Assembly: GCF_001421535.1 (NCBI RefSeq) | Contig: NZ_LMKN01000008.1 | Location: forward strand, 586,980-650,979 | Direction of reading: 5' to 3' | Origin: Sphingomonas sp. Leaf20 | GTDB lineage: Bacteria > Pseudomonadota > Alphaproteobacteria > Sphingomonadales > Sphingomonadaceae | DNA: 64,000 nt | In this document: positions 32,630 to 40,918 of the stretch, piece by piece | How positions within the stretch are numbered: the first letter of the stretch is position 1 | Layout: each line of letters opens with the position of its first letter | The notes under the pieces: generated by a model | Seen by the model: only the letters and a program-made list of their open reading frames with translations | The model's database searches: none | What the model was told of the DNA's origin: nothing | Program-made: the position numbers and the translations under genes

Positions 32630-33688
32630 ATGAATGTACGTGACCGTTTCAACGCCGAAGCCGCCAAGCGCATCCTGATCACCGACGGCGCGTTCGGGAC
32701 CGAGATCCAGAACTGGAAGCTCGACGAGGCGGCCTATGCGGGCGACCTGAAGCTCAGCCACGACCAGAAGGGCAACAACGACATCCTGGCGATCACCAGG
32801 CCAGACGTGCCCGAGACGATCACGCGCGAATATCTGGAGGCCGGGTCGGACATCGTGTCGACCAACACGTTCAGCGCGAACATCATCAGCCAGGCGGATT
32901 ACGGCGCCGAGCATCTGGTGCGCGCGATCAATGTCGAGAGCGCGAAGATCGCCCGCCGCCTCGTAACCGAGTATGAAGCGAAGGACGGCCGGCCGCGGTT
33001 CGTCGCAGGGGCGATCGGGCCGACCAACAAGACGCTGTCGCTGTCGCCCGACGTCAACGATCCGGGCTTTCGCGAGATCGATTTCGATTATCTGAAGGGC
33101 GTGTACCGCGAACAGATCGATGCGCTGCTCGAGGGCGGCGAGGGGGTCGGCGTCGACTTCATCCTGATCGAGACGGTGTTCGATACGCTGAACGCCAAGG
33201 CCGGGATCATGGCGGCGATCGAGGCGGGCGACGATCTCGGCCGCGACGTGCCGATCATGCTGTCGATGACGTTGACCGATCTGTCGGGGCGCAACCTGTC
33301 GGGGCATACGGTCGAGGCGTTCTGGCACGCGGTGCGGCATGCGCGGCCGATCACGATCGGGCTCAATTGCTCGTTCGGTGCGGAGCAGTTGCGGCCGCAT
33401 GTGAAGACGCTGTCGGGGATCGCGGACACGCTGATCATGATTTACCCGAACGCCGGGCTGCCAAACGAGCTCGGCGAGTATGACGAGATGCCCGCGACGA
33501 CCGCGGGGCTGGTCGGCGAGTGGGCGGTGGCCAAGCAGGTCAACGTGCTCGGCGGCTGCTGTGGCTCAACGCCGGCGCATATCAAGGCGATGGCGGACGG
33601 TGTGCGCGGGCTGGAACCGCGTGTGGTCGCGAGCCCGGAGGTGCGGACCAAGCTCGCCGGCCTCGAACCGTTCACGATGGCGGCCTGA
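32630..33688 (+). CDS. metH: Methionine synthase, homocysteine-binding part (split MetH)
   Basis: A 352-residue protein equal to the N-terminal homocysteine methyltransferase module of MetH. Zinc ligands are Cys247 (LNCSFG) and Cys310-Cys311 (GGCCGSTP). The N-terminal ILITDGAFGTEIQ and NDILAITRPDVPETI are typical. The start at 32630 follows GGAG; an in-frame ATG at 32582 is inside the upstream repeat. The rest of the enzyme is encoded separately at 33821. Split MetH occurs in other alphaproteobacteria. Confidence 0.94.
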   Translation: MNVRDRFNAEAAKRILITDGAFGTEIQNWKLDEAAYAGDLKLSHDQKGNNDILAITRPDVPETITREYLEAGSDIVSTNTFSANIISQADYGAEHLVRAINVESAKIARRLVTEYEAKDGRPRFVAGAIGPTNKTLSLSPDVNDPGFREIDFDYLKGVYREQIDALLEGGEGVGVDFILIETVFDTLNAKAGIMAAIEAGDDLGRDVPIMLSMTLTDLSGRNLSGHTVEAFWHAVRHARPITIGLNCSFGAEQLRPHVKTLSGIADTLIMIYPNAGLPNELGEYDEMPATTAGLVGEWAVAKQVNVLGGCCGSTPAHIKAMADGVRGLEPRVVASPEVRTKLAGLEPFTMAA

Positions 33689-33695
33689 GGCCGCT

Positions 33696-33803
33696 GCTCC
33701 CTCTCCCCTGCGGGGAGAGGGTCGGCGAGAGGGGCTGCCCAGCAGTGCCGCTCTCGGTGAGACACAGCCCCTCTCCCAACCCCCTCCCCGGAGGGGAGAG
33801 GGC
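33696..33803. repeat. Palindromic repeat, CTCTCCCCTGCGGGGAGAG family
   Basis: Left CTCCCTCTCCCCTGCGGGGA then GAGGGTCGGCGAGAGGGGCTG, right CAGCCCCTCTCCCAACCCCC then TCCCCGGAGGGGAGAGGGC. The right end is followed by CTTTTTGA at 33802, so the last hairpin could act as a partial terminator between the two metH genes. Same family as the copy inside the next gene (35823-35932). Confidence 0.85.
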
Positions 33804-33820
33804 TTTTTGAAGAACAGACA

Positions 33821-36529
33821 ATGACCACCACTTCCTCCACCTCTTTCGTCAACATCGGCGAGCGCACCAACGTCACCGGCTCGGCGCGCTTCAAGAAGCT
33901 GATCATGGCGGGCGACTATCCCGCCGCGGTCGAGGTCGCGCGCCAGCAGGTCGAGAGCGGCGCGCAGGTGCTCGACGTCAACATGGACGAGGGGCTGCTC
34001 GACGCGCACCACGCGATGACGACGTTCCTGAAGCTGATCGCCGCGGAACCCGATATCGCGCGCATCCCGTTCATGGTCGACAGCTCGAAATGGAGCGTGA
34101 TCGAGGCGGGGCTGAAGTGCGTTTCGGGCAAGCCGATCGTCAATTCGATCAGCATGAAGGAGGGCGAGGAGCAGTTCCTTGCCCAGGCCAAGAAGTGCAT
34201 GGCGTACGGCGCCGCGGTGGTGGTGATGGCGTTCGACGAGGTCGGGCAGGCGGACACCAAGGACCGCAAGGTCGAGATCTGCGAGCGCGCGTACAAGCTG
34301 CTCGTCGGGATCGGCTTTCCGCCTGAGGACATCATCTTCGATCCCAACGTCTTCGCGGTCGCGACGGGGATCGAGGAGCACGACAATTACGGCGTCGACT
34401 TCATCGAGGCGTGCCGCGAGATCAAGGCGCGCTGCCCGCACGTCCATATCTCGGGCGGACTGTCGAACTTCAGCTTCTCGTTCCGCGGCAACGAGCCCGT
34501 GCGCCGCGCGATGCACAGCGTGTTCCTCTATTATGCGATCCCCGCAGGCATGGACATGGCGATCGTCAACGCCGGCCAGCTCGACATTTACGACGATATC
34601 GATCCCGAGCTGCGTCAGGCGGTCGAGGACGTCGTGCTCAACAAGGATCCCGAGGCGGGTGAGCGGCTCGTCCAACTCGCCGAACGCTATCGCGGCACCG
34701 ATGTCGTCGCCGAGAAGGCGGCGGCCGAATGGCGCTCGCTCGACGTCAACAAGCGGCTCGAATATGCGCTGGTCAAGGGCATCGACCTCCACGTCGTCGA
34801 GGATACCGAGGAAGCGCGCCAGATCATCGACGGCAATGGCGGTCGCCCGATCGAGGTGATCGAAGGCCCGCTGATGGACGGGATGAACGTCGTCGGCGAC
34901 CTGTTCGGCAGCGGCAAGATGTTCCTGCCGCAGGTGGTCAAATCGGCGCGCGTGATGAAGAAGGCGGTCGCGCATCTGCTGCCGTACATCGAGGCCGCCA
35001 AGGAGCCCGGCGCGCGTGGCAAGGGCAAGATCATCATGGCGACCGTCAAGGGCGACGTACATGACATCGGCAAGAACATCGTCGGCGTCGTGCTCCAGTG
35101 CAACGGCTTCGACGTGGTCGATTTGGGCGTCATGGTCCCGTGGTCGAAGATTTTAGAGGCCGCGAACGAGAATGATGCGGACATGATCGGGCTGTCCGGG
35201 CTGATCACGCCGAGCCTCGACGAGATGGTGACGGTCGCCGAGGAGATGAAGCGCGCAGGGATGACGATGCCGCTGCTGATTGGCGGCGCGACGACGTCGA
35301 AGGTGCATACGGCGTTGCGCATCGCACCGGCGTATGACGGGCCGGTCGTGCACGTGCTTGATGCGAGCCGCGCGGTCGGCGTTGCGTCGACGCTCGTCAG
35401 CGACACGATCCGCGACGAGTTTGTGACGAAGACTGCGGACGAATATGAGGCGGTCCGATTGGCGCGCGCGAACAAGGGGCAGAGCGAGCTGCTCCCGATC
35501 GAGACGGCGCGCGAGCGCGGGTTCGTCGCGGACTTCGCGATGAAGCCGGGGGCGCCGGCGAAGCCCGGCGTGCACGTGTTCGCGGACTGGGACCTGACCG
35601 ATCTGCGCGATTATATCGACTGGACGCCGTTCTTCCGCGCGTGGGAGCTGGCGGGCAATTTTCCGGCGATCCTGACCGACGAGGTGGTCGGCGAGAGCGC
35701 AAGTTCGCTCTACGCAGACGCGCAGGCGATGCTCGACACGATCATTGCGGAGAAGTGGCTGACGCCGCGCGGCGTGGTCGGGCTCTGGCCCGCACGGCGC
35801 GAGGGGGACGACGTGGTGGTCACTGCTCCCTCTCCCCTGCGGGGAGAGGGCTGGGGTGAGGGGCAGCCAAGCAATGCTGCGCTTGGGACAGCCCCTCACC
35901 CCGACCCTCTCCCCGCAGGGGAGAGGGAGCAGAAGGACGTGAGATTGCCCATGCTCCGCCAGCAGATCGCCAAGCGCGAAGGCCGCGCGAACATGTGTCT
36001 CGCCGATTTCGTCGATCCTGCGGGCGACTGGTTCGGCGGGTTCGCGGTCGGCATCCACGGGATCGACGCGCACATCGCGCGGTTCAAGGCGGGGCATGAC
36101 GATTACAATGACATCCTGCTCAAGGCGCTCGCCGATCGCTTCGCCGAGGCGTTCGCCGAACGGCTGCACAAGCATGTCCGTCAGGAGCTGTGGGGCTATG
36201 CGCCCGAGGAGCAGCTGACCAACGACGCGCTGATCAAGGAACAGTATCGCGGCATCCGCCCTGCGCCCGGCTACCCCGCATGCCCCGATCACAGCCTCAA
36301 GCCGATCCTGTTCGACCTGCTCGATGCCGAAGCCGCGACCGGGCTCGAACTGACCGAGAGCTTCGCGATGTTCCCGACCGCGGCCGTCTCGGGCTTCTAT
36401 TTCGGCCATCCGCAGGCGGAGTATTTCGGTGTCGCGCGCGTCGGCCGCGACCAGCTGGAAGACTATGCGGCGCGCCGCGGTGTCGACCTGCCGACCGCGG
36501 AACGCTGGCTGCGTCCGAACCTCGACTAG
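33821..36529 (+). CDS. metH: Methionine synthase, folate/cobalamin/activation part, with repeat insertion
   Basis: A 902-residue protein with the three remaining MetH modules: methyl-THF-binding barrel (residues about 1-290, [20 protein letters not shown]), cobalamin domain with [19 protein letters not shown] and Co ligand His414, and the SAM-binding activation domain (about 590-902, RGVVGLWPA ... [12 protein letters not shown] ... [16 protein letters not shown]). Residues 668-704 come from a 110-bp palindromic repeat placed in a loop between DDVVV and [20 protein letters not shown]. The frame is intact and the flanks align with normal MetH. It catalyses cobalamin-dependent methyl transfer to homocysteine together with the N part. 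Confidence 0.95.
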   Translation: MTTTSSTSFVNIGERTNVTGSARFKKLIMAGDYPAAVEVARQQVESGAQVLDVNMDEGLLDAHHAMTTFLKLIAAEPDIARIPFMVDSSKWSVIEAGLKCVSGKPIVNSISMKEGEEQFLAQAKKCMAYGAAVVVMAFDEVGQADTKDRKVEICERAYKLLVGIGFPPEDIIFDPNVFAVATGIEEHDNYGVDFIEACREIKARCPHVHISGGLSNFSFSFRGNEPVRRAMHSVFLYYAIPAGMDMAIVNAGQLDIYDDIDPELRQAVEDVVLNKDPEAGERLVQLAERYRGTDVVAEKAAAEWRSLDVNKRLEYALVKGIDLHVVEDTEEARQIIDGNGGRPIEVIEGPLMDGMNVVGDLFGSGKMFLPQVVKSARVMKKAVAHLLPYIEAAKEPGARGKGKIIMATVKGDVHDIGKNIVGVVLQCNGFDVVDLGVMVPWSKILEAANENDADMIGLSGLITPSLDEMVTVAEEMKRAGMTMPLLIGGATTSKVHTALRIAPAYDGPVVHVLDASRAVGVASTLVSDTIRDEFVTKTADEYEAVRLARANKGQSELLPIETARERGFVADFAMKPGAPAKPGVHVFADWDLTDLRDYIDWTPFFRAWELAGNFPAILTDEVVGESASSLYADAQAMLDTIIAEKWLTPRGVVGLWPARREGDDVVVTAPSPLRGEGWGEGQPSNAALGTAPHPDPLPAGEREQKDVRLPMLRQQIAKREGRANMCLADFVDPAGDWFGGFAVGIHGIDAHIARFKAGHDDYNDILLKALADRFAEAFAERLHKHVRQELWGYAPEEQLTNDALIKEQYRGIRPAPGYPACPDHSLKPILFDLLDAEAATGLELTESFAMFPTAAVSGFYFGHPQAEYFGVARVGRDQLEDYAARRGVDLPTAERWLRPNLD
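35823..35932. repeat. Palindromic repeat inside metH
   Basis: A 110-bp element with perfect 28-base outer arms, CTGCTCCCTCTCCCCTGCGG and on to GAGAGGG, and the mirror CCCTCTCCCCGCAGGGGAGA and on to GCAG. Inner arms CTGGGGTGAGGGGC/GCCCCTCACCCC pair as well. It is read through in frame, encoding [20 protein letters not shown] then [17 protein letters not shown]. Confidence 0.92.
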
Positions 36530-36534
36530 ACGAG

Positions 36535-36560
36535 TGTTCACCCGCCCCCGCGGGTGAACA
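36535..36560 (+). terminator. Hairpin after the methionine operon
   Basis: TGTTCACCCGC and GCGGGTGAACA form an 11-base stem around CCCC, five bases after the metH stop. It probably ends the operon and also lies at the 3' end of the convergent antiporter gene. The arms resemble half of the GTTCACCCGCG repeat family. Confidence 0.65.
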
Positions 36561-36567
36561 CGGCGTG

Positions 36568-37776
36568 TCAGGCGCTACGCCCGACCAGCCCCGCCAGTTT
36601 CTTCAGCTTCGGCGCGACCATCGGCACGGTCAGCATCGTGCTGGCCAGCGCCATCAGCAGCAGCGCGGTGAAGGTCTCGTTGGTGATGATCGCCTTGTCG
36701 AGCAGGATGTTGACGAAGATGATCATGATCAGCGCCTTGGTCTGAAGCAGCCAGCCGATCACCGGGGCTTCACCCGGGCGCCATTTGAGCAGCCGGCCGG
36801 CGGCATGGACGCCGGCGAGCTTGCCGCCGACCGAGGCCAGCAGCAGCAGTGCGGCGGCGGCGAACACCGCGACCCCGCCGACCGCCCATTGCGTCTTCAG
36901 CCCGGTCGACAGGAAGAATACCGGCATCACCGCGAGCAGGACGAAGTGGCGGAAATCGTCCATCCGCTTCTGGTCGAACCATTTCGCGTCGAGCACCGCG
37001 CCCGACAGGAACGCGCCGACCATGAAATGCAGCCCCGCCCAGTCCGCGGCGAACCCGCAGCCGGCGAGCCATATCAGGCTGACATACCAGCGATCGCGCT
37101 CGGGAATCCGCGCCATCAGCCGGCGGACGAGCACGGTGGCGAGCGCGAAGCCGACGAGGAACGCGCCCTGCCGCCCGACGCGTTCCCAATCGAGCAGGAT
37201 CAGCGCGAGCACGCCCCAGATCGCGATATCGTCGAGGCTGGCATAGCGCAGGATGCGCTGGCCGATCGGCTCGCGCAGCACCTCGAGCTTTTCGAGGAAC
37301 AGCACGAGGATCGGTAGCGCTGTGACCGCGCAGGCCATGCCGACGCCGAGGATCACCTGCCAGCGCGCGCCTGACGGACCTGCCCAGCCCGGATAGCGCA
37401 GCATGACCGCCGCGGCGATGCTGCCCGTGACGAGCGGCACCGCGAGCGCGAGCCCGGCAGTGACCCCGGTCTCGCGCCGCCGCTGCCACGCTTCGCCGAG
37501 ATCGAGCTCGATGCCGGCGACCCAGACGAACATCATCACCGCCCACCAGGCGACGCCGTTGAGCGAGCCGAGCGTGACGGGGGTGAAGATCGTCGCGTAA
37601 TAGTCATGGAAGATCGCCCCCAGCACGCCCGGCCCGAGCAGGATGCCGCCGAAGATCTGCACGACCACCAGTGGCGCCCAGTAATCCGTCCGGCCGAGCC
37701 GCCACACGAGATAGGGCACCGTGAAAATGATCAGCATCGCGAGGAGGAAGACCTCCGTCGGCGTCATGGCGTGCAT
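36568..37776 (-). CDS. CPA2-family cation:proton antiporter
   Basis: A 402-residue membrane protein with about twelve hydrophobic segments, matching the Na+/H+ or K+/H+ exchanger domain of the CPA2 family (KefB-like membrane part). GVGMACAVTALPILVLFLEKL and YASLDDIAIWGVLALILLDW carry the usual Asp of the ion pathway; FMVGAFLSGAVLDAKWFD and PVFFLSTGLKTQW are typical. No C-terminal TrkA-N domain is present. A GTG/ATG choice exists at the start (37776 or 37767). Confidence 0.88.
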   Translation of the reverse strand: MHAMTPTEVFLLAMLIIFTVPYLVWRLGRTDYWAPLVVVQIFGGILLGPGVLGAIFHDYYATIFTPVTLGSLNGVAWWAVMMFVWVAGIELDLGEAWQRRRETGVTAGLALAVPLVTGSIAAAVMLRYPGWAGPSGARWQVILGVGMACAVTALPILVLFLEKLEVLREPIGQRILRYASLDDIAIWGVLALILLDWERVGRQGAFLVGFALATVLVRRLMARIPERDRWYVSLIWLAGCGFAADWAGLHFMVGAFLSGAVLDAKWFDQKRMDDFRHFVLLAVMPVFFLSTGLKTQWAVGGVAVFAAAALLLLASVGGKLAGVHAAGRLLKWRPGEAPVIGWLLQTKALIMIIFVNILLDKAIITNETFTALLLMALASTMLTVPMVAPKLKKLAGLVGRSA

Positions 37777-38011
37777 GCAATCCCCCCTGCGCGCGGTCGG
37801 GGCCCCCCCGCCGGCTGTCTCGTGGGACCGTGGTATGCCGCCGGGGTGGCGGGGGCAATATGCGGCGACCCGATCGCACCGGACTCGACCAATCCATCAG
37901 GTGCGTCATTGCGGGACGCGCGACAGGCCACCCGCTATCGGCAAGCACACGCGAACCGCTTAGGATGGCGCATGCCTGCACGATGATGGTGCCGGATCAG
38001 GAGTGCCTTGC

Positions 38012-38944
38012 GTGAACAGATCTCTCCTGCTGCTTGCGATGGTCGCCGCGTCCGCTTCGGCGCAGGCGCCGGTACGCCGCGCTGCGCCCTTTACAATCGA
38101 CGGGCAGGGGTTCGCGACACTGCAGGAGGCGGTGTCGTCGATCCGTCTGGGCACCGCGACGATCCTGATCGCGCCCGGCATATACCGCGAATGCGCGGTG
38201 CAGGCGGGCGGGCGGATCACCTTCAAGGCGGCGGAGCCGGGCACCGCGATCTTCGAGCGCGTCGCGTGCGAGGACAAGGCTGCGCTGGTGTTGCGCGGCC
38301 AGGGCTCGGTGGTCGATGGCCTCGTCTTTCGCGGCTACAGCGTCGCGGACGGCAATGGCGCGGGCATCCGGACCGAGATGGGCGACCTGCGCGTCGTCAA
38401 CGCGATGTTCCTCGACAGCCAGGAGGGTATCCTCGGGGGCGAGCCGAACGGACAACGGATCACGATCGATCAGTCGACCTTTTCGGGGCTCGGCCAGTGC
38501 GACCAGTCGCCGAGCTGTGCGCACGCCATCTATCTCGCGAACAAAGGCAGCGTGACGATCACCCGGTCTCGGTTCGAGCGCGGCACCGGCGGTCATTACG
38601 TCAAGCTGCGCGTGCCGACCGTGACGATCACCGACAACAGTTTCGACGACAGCGCGGGCCGCAAGACCAACTACATGATCGACCTGCCAGAAGGCGCAAC
38701 CGGGCTGATCGCGCGCAATACCTTCGTGCAGGGCAAGCAGAAGGAAAACCACACCGGGCTGATCGTCGTCGCGGCGGAGGCGAAGACCTATCGCTCGACC
38801 GGGTTGCGGGTCGAGGACAATGATGCGCGGCTGTCACCGGGGGACACGAGCAGCCCTGCGTTCCTTGCGGATTACAGCCATGACCGTCTGGCGCTGGGGG
38901 CGAACCGGCTGGGCGCGGGGTTGCGGGCGTTCGAGACGCGGTAG
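38012..38944 (+). CDS. Secreted right-handed beta-helix protein
   Basis: A 310-residue exported protein with a parallel beta-helix fold (pectate-lyase/NosD-like). GTG at 38012 is chosen because AGGAG lies 8 bases upstream; the signal peptide is then about residues 1-17 (SLLLLAMVAASASA). Repeated short strands such as ALVLRGQGSVVDGLVFRGY, VVNAMFLDSQEGILGG, ITIDQSTFSGLG and VTITRSRFERGTGGHYVKL show the coil periodicity. The substrate and function are unknown; a polysaccharide ligand is possible. It converges with the phosphatase gene, with repeats between. Confidence 0.8.
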   Translation: MNRSLLLLAMVAASASAQAPVRRAAPFTIDGQGFATLQEAVSSIRLGTATILIAPGIYRECAVQAGGRITFKAAEPGTAIFERVACEDKAALVLRGQGSVVDGLVFRGYSVADGNGAGIRTEMGDLRVVNAMFLDSQEGILGGEPNGQRITIDQSTFSGLGQCDQSPSCAHAIYLANKGSVTITRSRFERGTGGHYVKLRVPTVTITDNSFDDSAGRKTNYMIDLPEGATGLIARNTFVQGKQKENHTGLIVVAAEAKTYRSTGLRVEDNDARLSPGDTSSPAFLADYSHDRLALGANRLGAGLRAFETR

Positions 38945-38999
38945 TTGGGCCACCGCGTTCGAAGTCGAGCGGGTCGGTGGCGCTGGCGCCTGAAAACCC

Positions 39000-39084
39000 C
39001 GTCACCCCAGCGAAAGCTGGGCTCGCCCTGCTGGGACAGCGAGTGGCCGGTGCGGGAAGATCCCAGCTTTCGCTGGGATGACGG
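39000..39084. repeat. Palindromic repeat, CACCCCAGCGAAAGCTGGG family
   Basis: CGTCACCCCAGCGAAAGCTG then GG, a 40-base centre, and TCCCAGCTTTCGCTGGGATG then ACGG. It lies in the spacer between the convergent beta-helix and phosphatase genes (38945-39173). Confidence 0.85.
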
Positions 39085-39122
39085 AGGGCCGGGCGTTGGA
39101 GGCCGTAGCATCAACCGCGACT

Positions 39123-39148
39123 GTTCTCCCGCGAAGGCGGGAGAACAG
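39123..39148. terminator. Hairpin after the phosphatase gene
   Basis: GTTCTCCCGC-GAAG-GCGGGAGAAC, a 10-base perfect stem. It resembles half of the CCGCGAAGGCGG repeat family and lies 26 bases after the stop of the phosphatase on the minus strand. It may end both convergent transcripts. Confidence 0.6.
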
Positions 39149-39173
39149 CACTTCGGGCGTGCGTGAGCGCGCC

Positions 39174-40811
39174 TCAGCTCGGGCAGGTGCTCGCTGCGCC
39201 CGGATCGAGATCGAGGCACCGGCCGTCGAGCCCCGAAACCGGCAGCCCGATCGTCGCCGCGAGCGTCGGGACGATATCCACCGTCTCCACCGACAGCGGC
39301 TGTTCGAACCCGGTCATCCCCTTGCGCCAGAACAGGATCGGCACGCGGCGGTCGTAATCCCATGGCGACCCATGCGTCTCGACATAGCCACCGGCCGGCG
39401 ACACGATCGTCGTCACGCGCGGCTTGAGCAGCGTGACGAGCTGGCCCGAGCGGCCCTCGCTGTACGAGGCGCGCGCGCGCTCGATCAGCGTCCAGGTCTC
39501 GGGCGGCGTCTTCGCCATCGGCGTCGCCATGATCTCGGCGGCCGAGAAGGCGGCGGCGACCTGCGGCAAGGCACGATAGCGACGGAGCGCCTCGGCGAGC
39601 ACCTTCGCCTTCGTCTTGGCGGGCAGGGTATCGTCGATATAGACGTCGCCCTCGGTGCCGAGCAGCACGCTGCCCTTCAGCCCCAGATCTTTGGCGATCG
39701 CGGTGCCGACCTGCTTGGCCAGCACGTTTTCGTCCATATGCGCTTCCATCGGCATCGCGCGCTGCTGCTGGCGCTCGGTCGCGTCGTGCGCGCCGTGGTC
39801 TGCGGTCAGCACCACCTCGTAATCGACGCCGGTCTCGTCCAGCACCGCGAAGAACCCGCCCAGCGTCCGATCGAGCTCGGCCATCTGGATGCACATCTCC
39901 GACCCCTGCGTGCCGTAGGAGTGGCCGATATAATCGGTCGCCGACGCGCCGATGTCGATGATGTCGGTCTGCGGCCCCGTGCCGAGCTTCATGTCCTGGA
40001 CGAGCGCTGCCGCCATCGCGAACACCGCGGCGTCGGACGCCGGCGACACGCGGAAGCCCTTGGCGTCGCCCGCCTCGCGTTCGAACCGGCCCTGGCCATA
40101 GGTCTTGCCCGCGATCACGATCGGATGGTTCACGCCCGCGCAATAGCCCGGCAGCGGCAGCGCCGCCTGTGGCAGCGCGATCAACTTGGCGACCGCGTCG
40201 CGCGTGCGCTGCACCGCGGGCGGCACCGCGCGGCCCGCATAGGAGACATAGGTCTTGCCGTCCCACCACCAGAGTTCGTCGACCTTGTGGCCGCCCATCA
40301 TCACCGCCGCGCGATCCTTGCCCGCGACCGACACCGAGCGCGTCCGCGGATCGCGTGCCTTCATCATCTCGCCCAACGTCGGCACCTTCAGGTGCATGTC
40401 CGACACGGTGTAGCTGTCGTGCGTGCTGCCGGTAACGCGCTCGTCCTCCGAGCAATAGACGATCTTGTCGGGTCGCCCGGCGCGCTGGTCGACCCAGTTG
40501 TTCGCGATGATCCCGGTATGCGCAGGCCGCATGCCCGTCAGGATCGTCGAATGGCCGGGGCAGGTCTCGGTCGCGGCGTGGCTCTGATACCCGCTGGGGA
40601 ACACGACGCCGCCGAGCAGTCGCGCGAAACCGCCGGTGTACCGGTTGCGATATTGCTGGAAAAGATCGGCGGCGAACTGATCGACCGAGATCGCGACGAT
40701 CAGTTTCGGCGGCGTGGTCGGGGCCGCGGCGGGCGTCGGGGCCGGCGGTGCGGTCTGGGCGGAGACCGAACCGGCCGAGGTCAGCAGCAGCGCGGCGATA
40801 AGTGCTTTCAC
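39174..40811 (-). CDS. PafA-like alkaline phosphatase
   Basis: A 545-residue exported phosphatase of the alkaline phosphatase superfamily, most like the PafA/SPAP group. GTG at 40811 is chosen because AAAGGAC precedes it and the signal peptide (KALIAALLLTSAGSVSA) follows at once. The nucleophile is a Thr in TETCPGHSTIL (about residues 81-83); metal-site patterns are LIVAISVDQFAADL, TADHGAHDAT and the ATDYIGHSYG stretch. These enzymes hydrolyse phosphomonoesters broadly and act in the periplasm. It is divergent from the dsbD-like gene with about 107 bases between starts. Confidence 0.9.
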   Translation of the reverse strand: MKALIAALLLTSAGSVSAQTAPPAPTPAAAPTTPPKLIVAISVDQFAADLFQQYRNRYTGGFARLLGGVVFPSGYQSHAATETCPGHSTILTGMRPAHTGIIANNWVDQRAGRPDKIVYCSEDERVTGSTHDSYTVSDMHLKVPTLGEMMKARDPRTRSVSVAGKDRAAVMMGGHKVDELWWWDGKTYVSYAGRAVPPAVQRTRDAVAKLIALPQAALPLPGYCAGVNHPIVIAGKTYGQGRFEREAGDAKGFRVSPASDAAVFAMAAALVQDMKLGTGPQTDIIDIGASATDYIGHSYGTQGSEMCIQMAELDRTLGGFFAVLDETGVDYEVVLTADHGAHDATERQQQRAMPMEAHMDENVLAKQVGTAIAKDLGLKGSVLLGTEGDVYIDDTLPAKTKAKVLAEALRRYRALPQVAAAFSAAEIMATPMAKTPPETWTLIERARASYSEGRSGQLVTLLKPRVTTIVSPAGGYVETHGSPWDYDRRVPILFWRKGMTGFEQPLSVETVDIVPTLAATIGLPVSGLDGRCLDLDPGAASTCPS

Positions 40812-40918
40812 GAACAGTCCTTTAGCAAGCGGCGACCACGGGAGCAGCCGTCGCTTTGAAGTGCAATACGACATCGCCACCGCTATGGCTTTGCGCGATG
40901 AACGACACAAGGATGGCC

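Noticed and set aside
33566..35062. A 498-codon minus-strand frame over metH
   Set aside because: Antisense shadow of the two metH genes; composition is Asp/Arg/Leu-rich with no ribosome-binding site or motif. Similar shadows at 4554-5891, 7557-8639, 43086-44465, 47480-48700 and 62593-63951 were set aside for the same reason.
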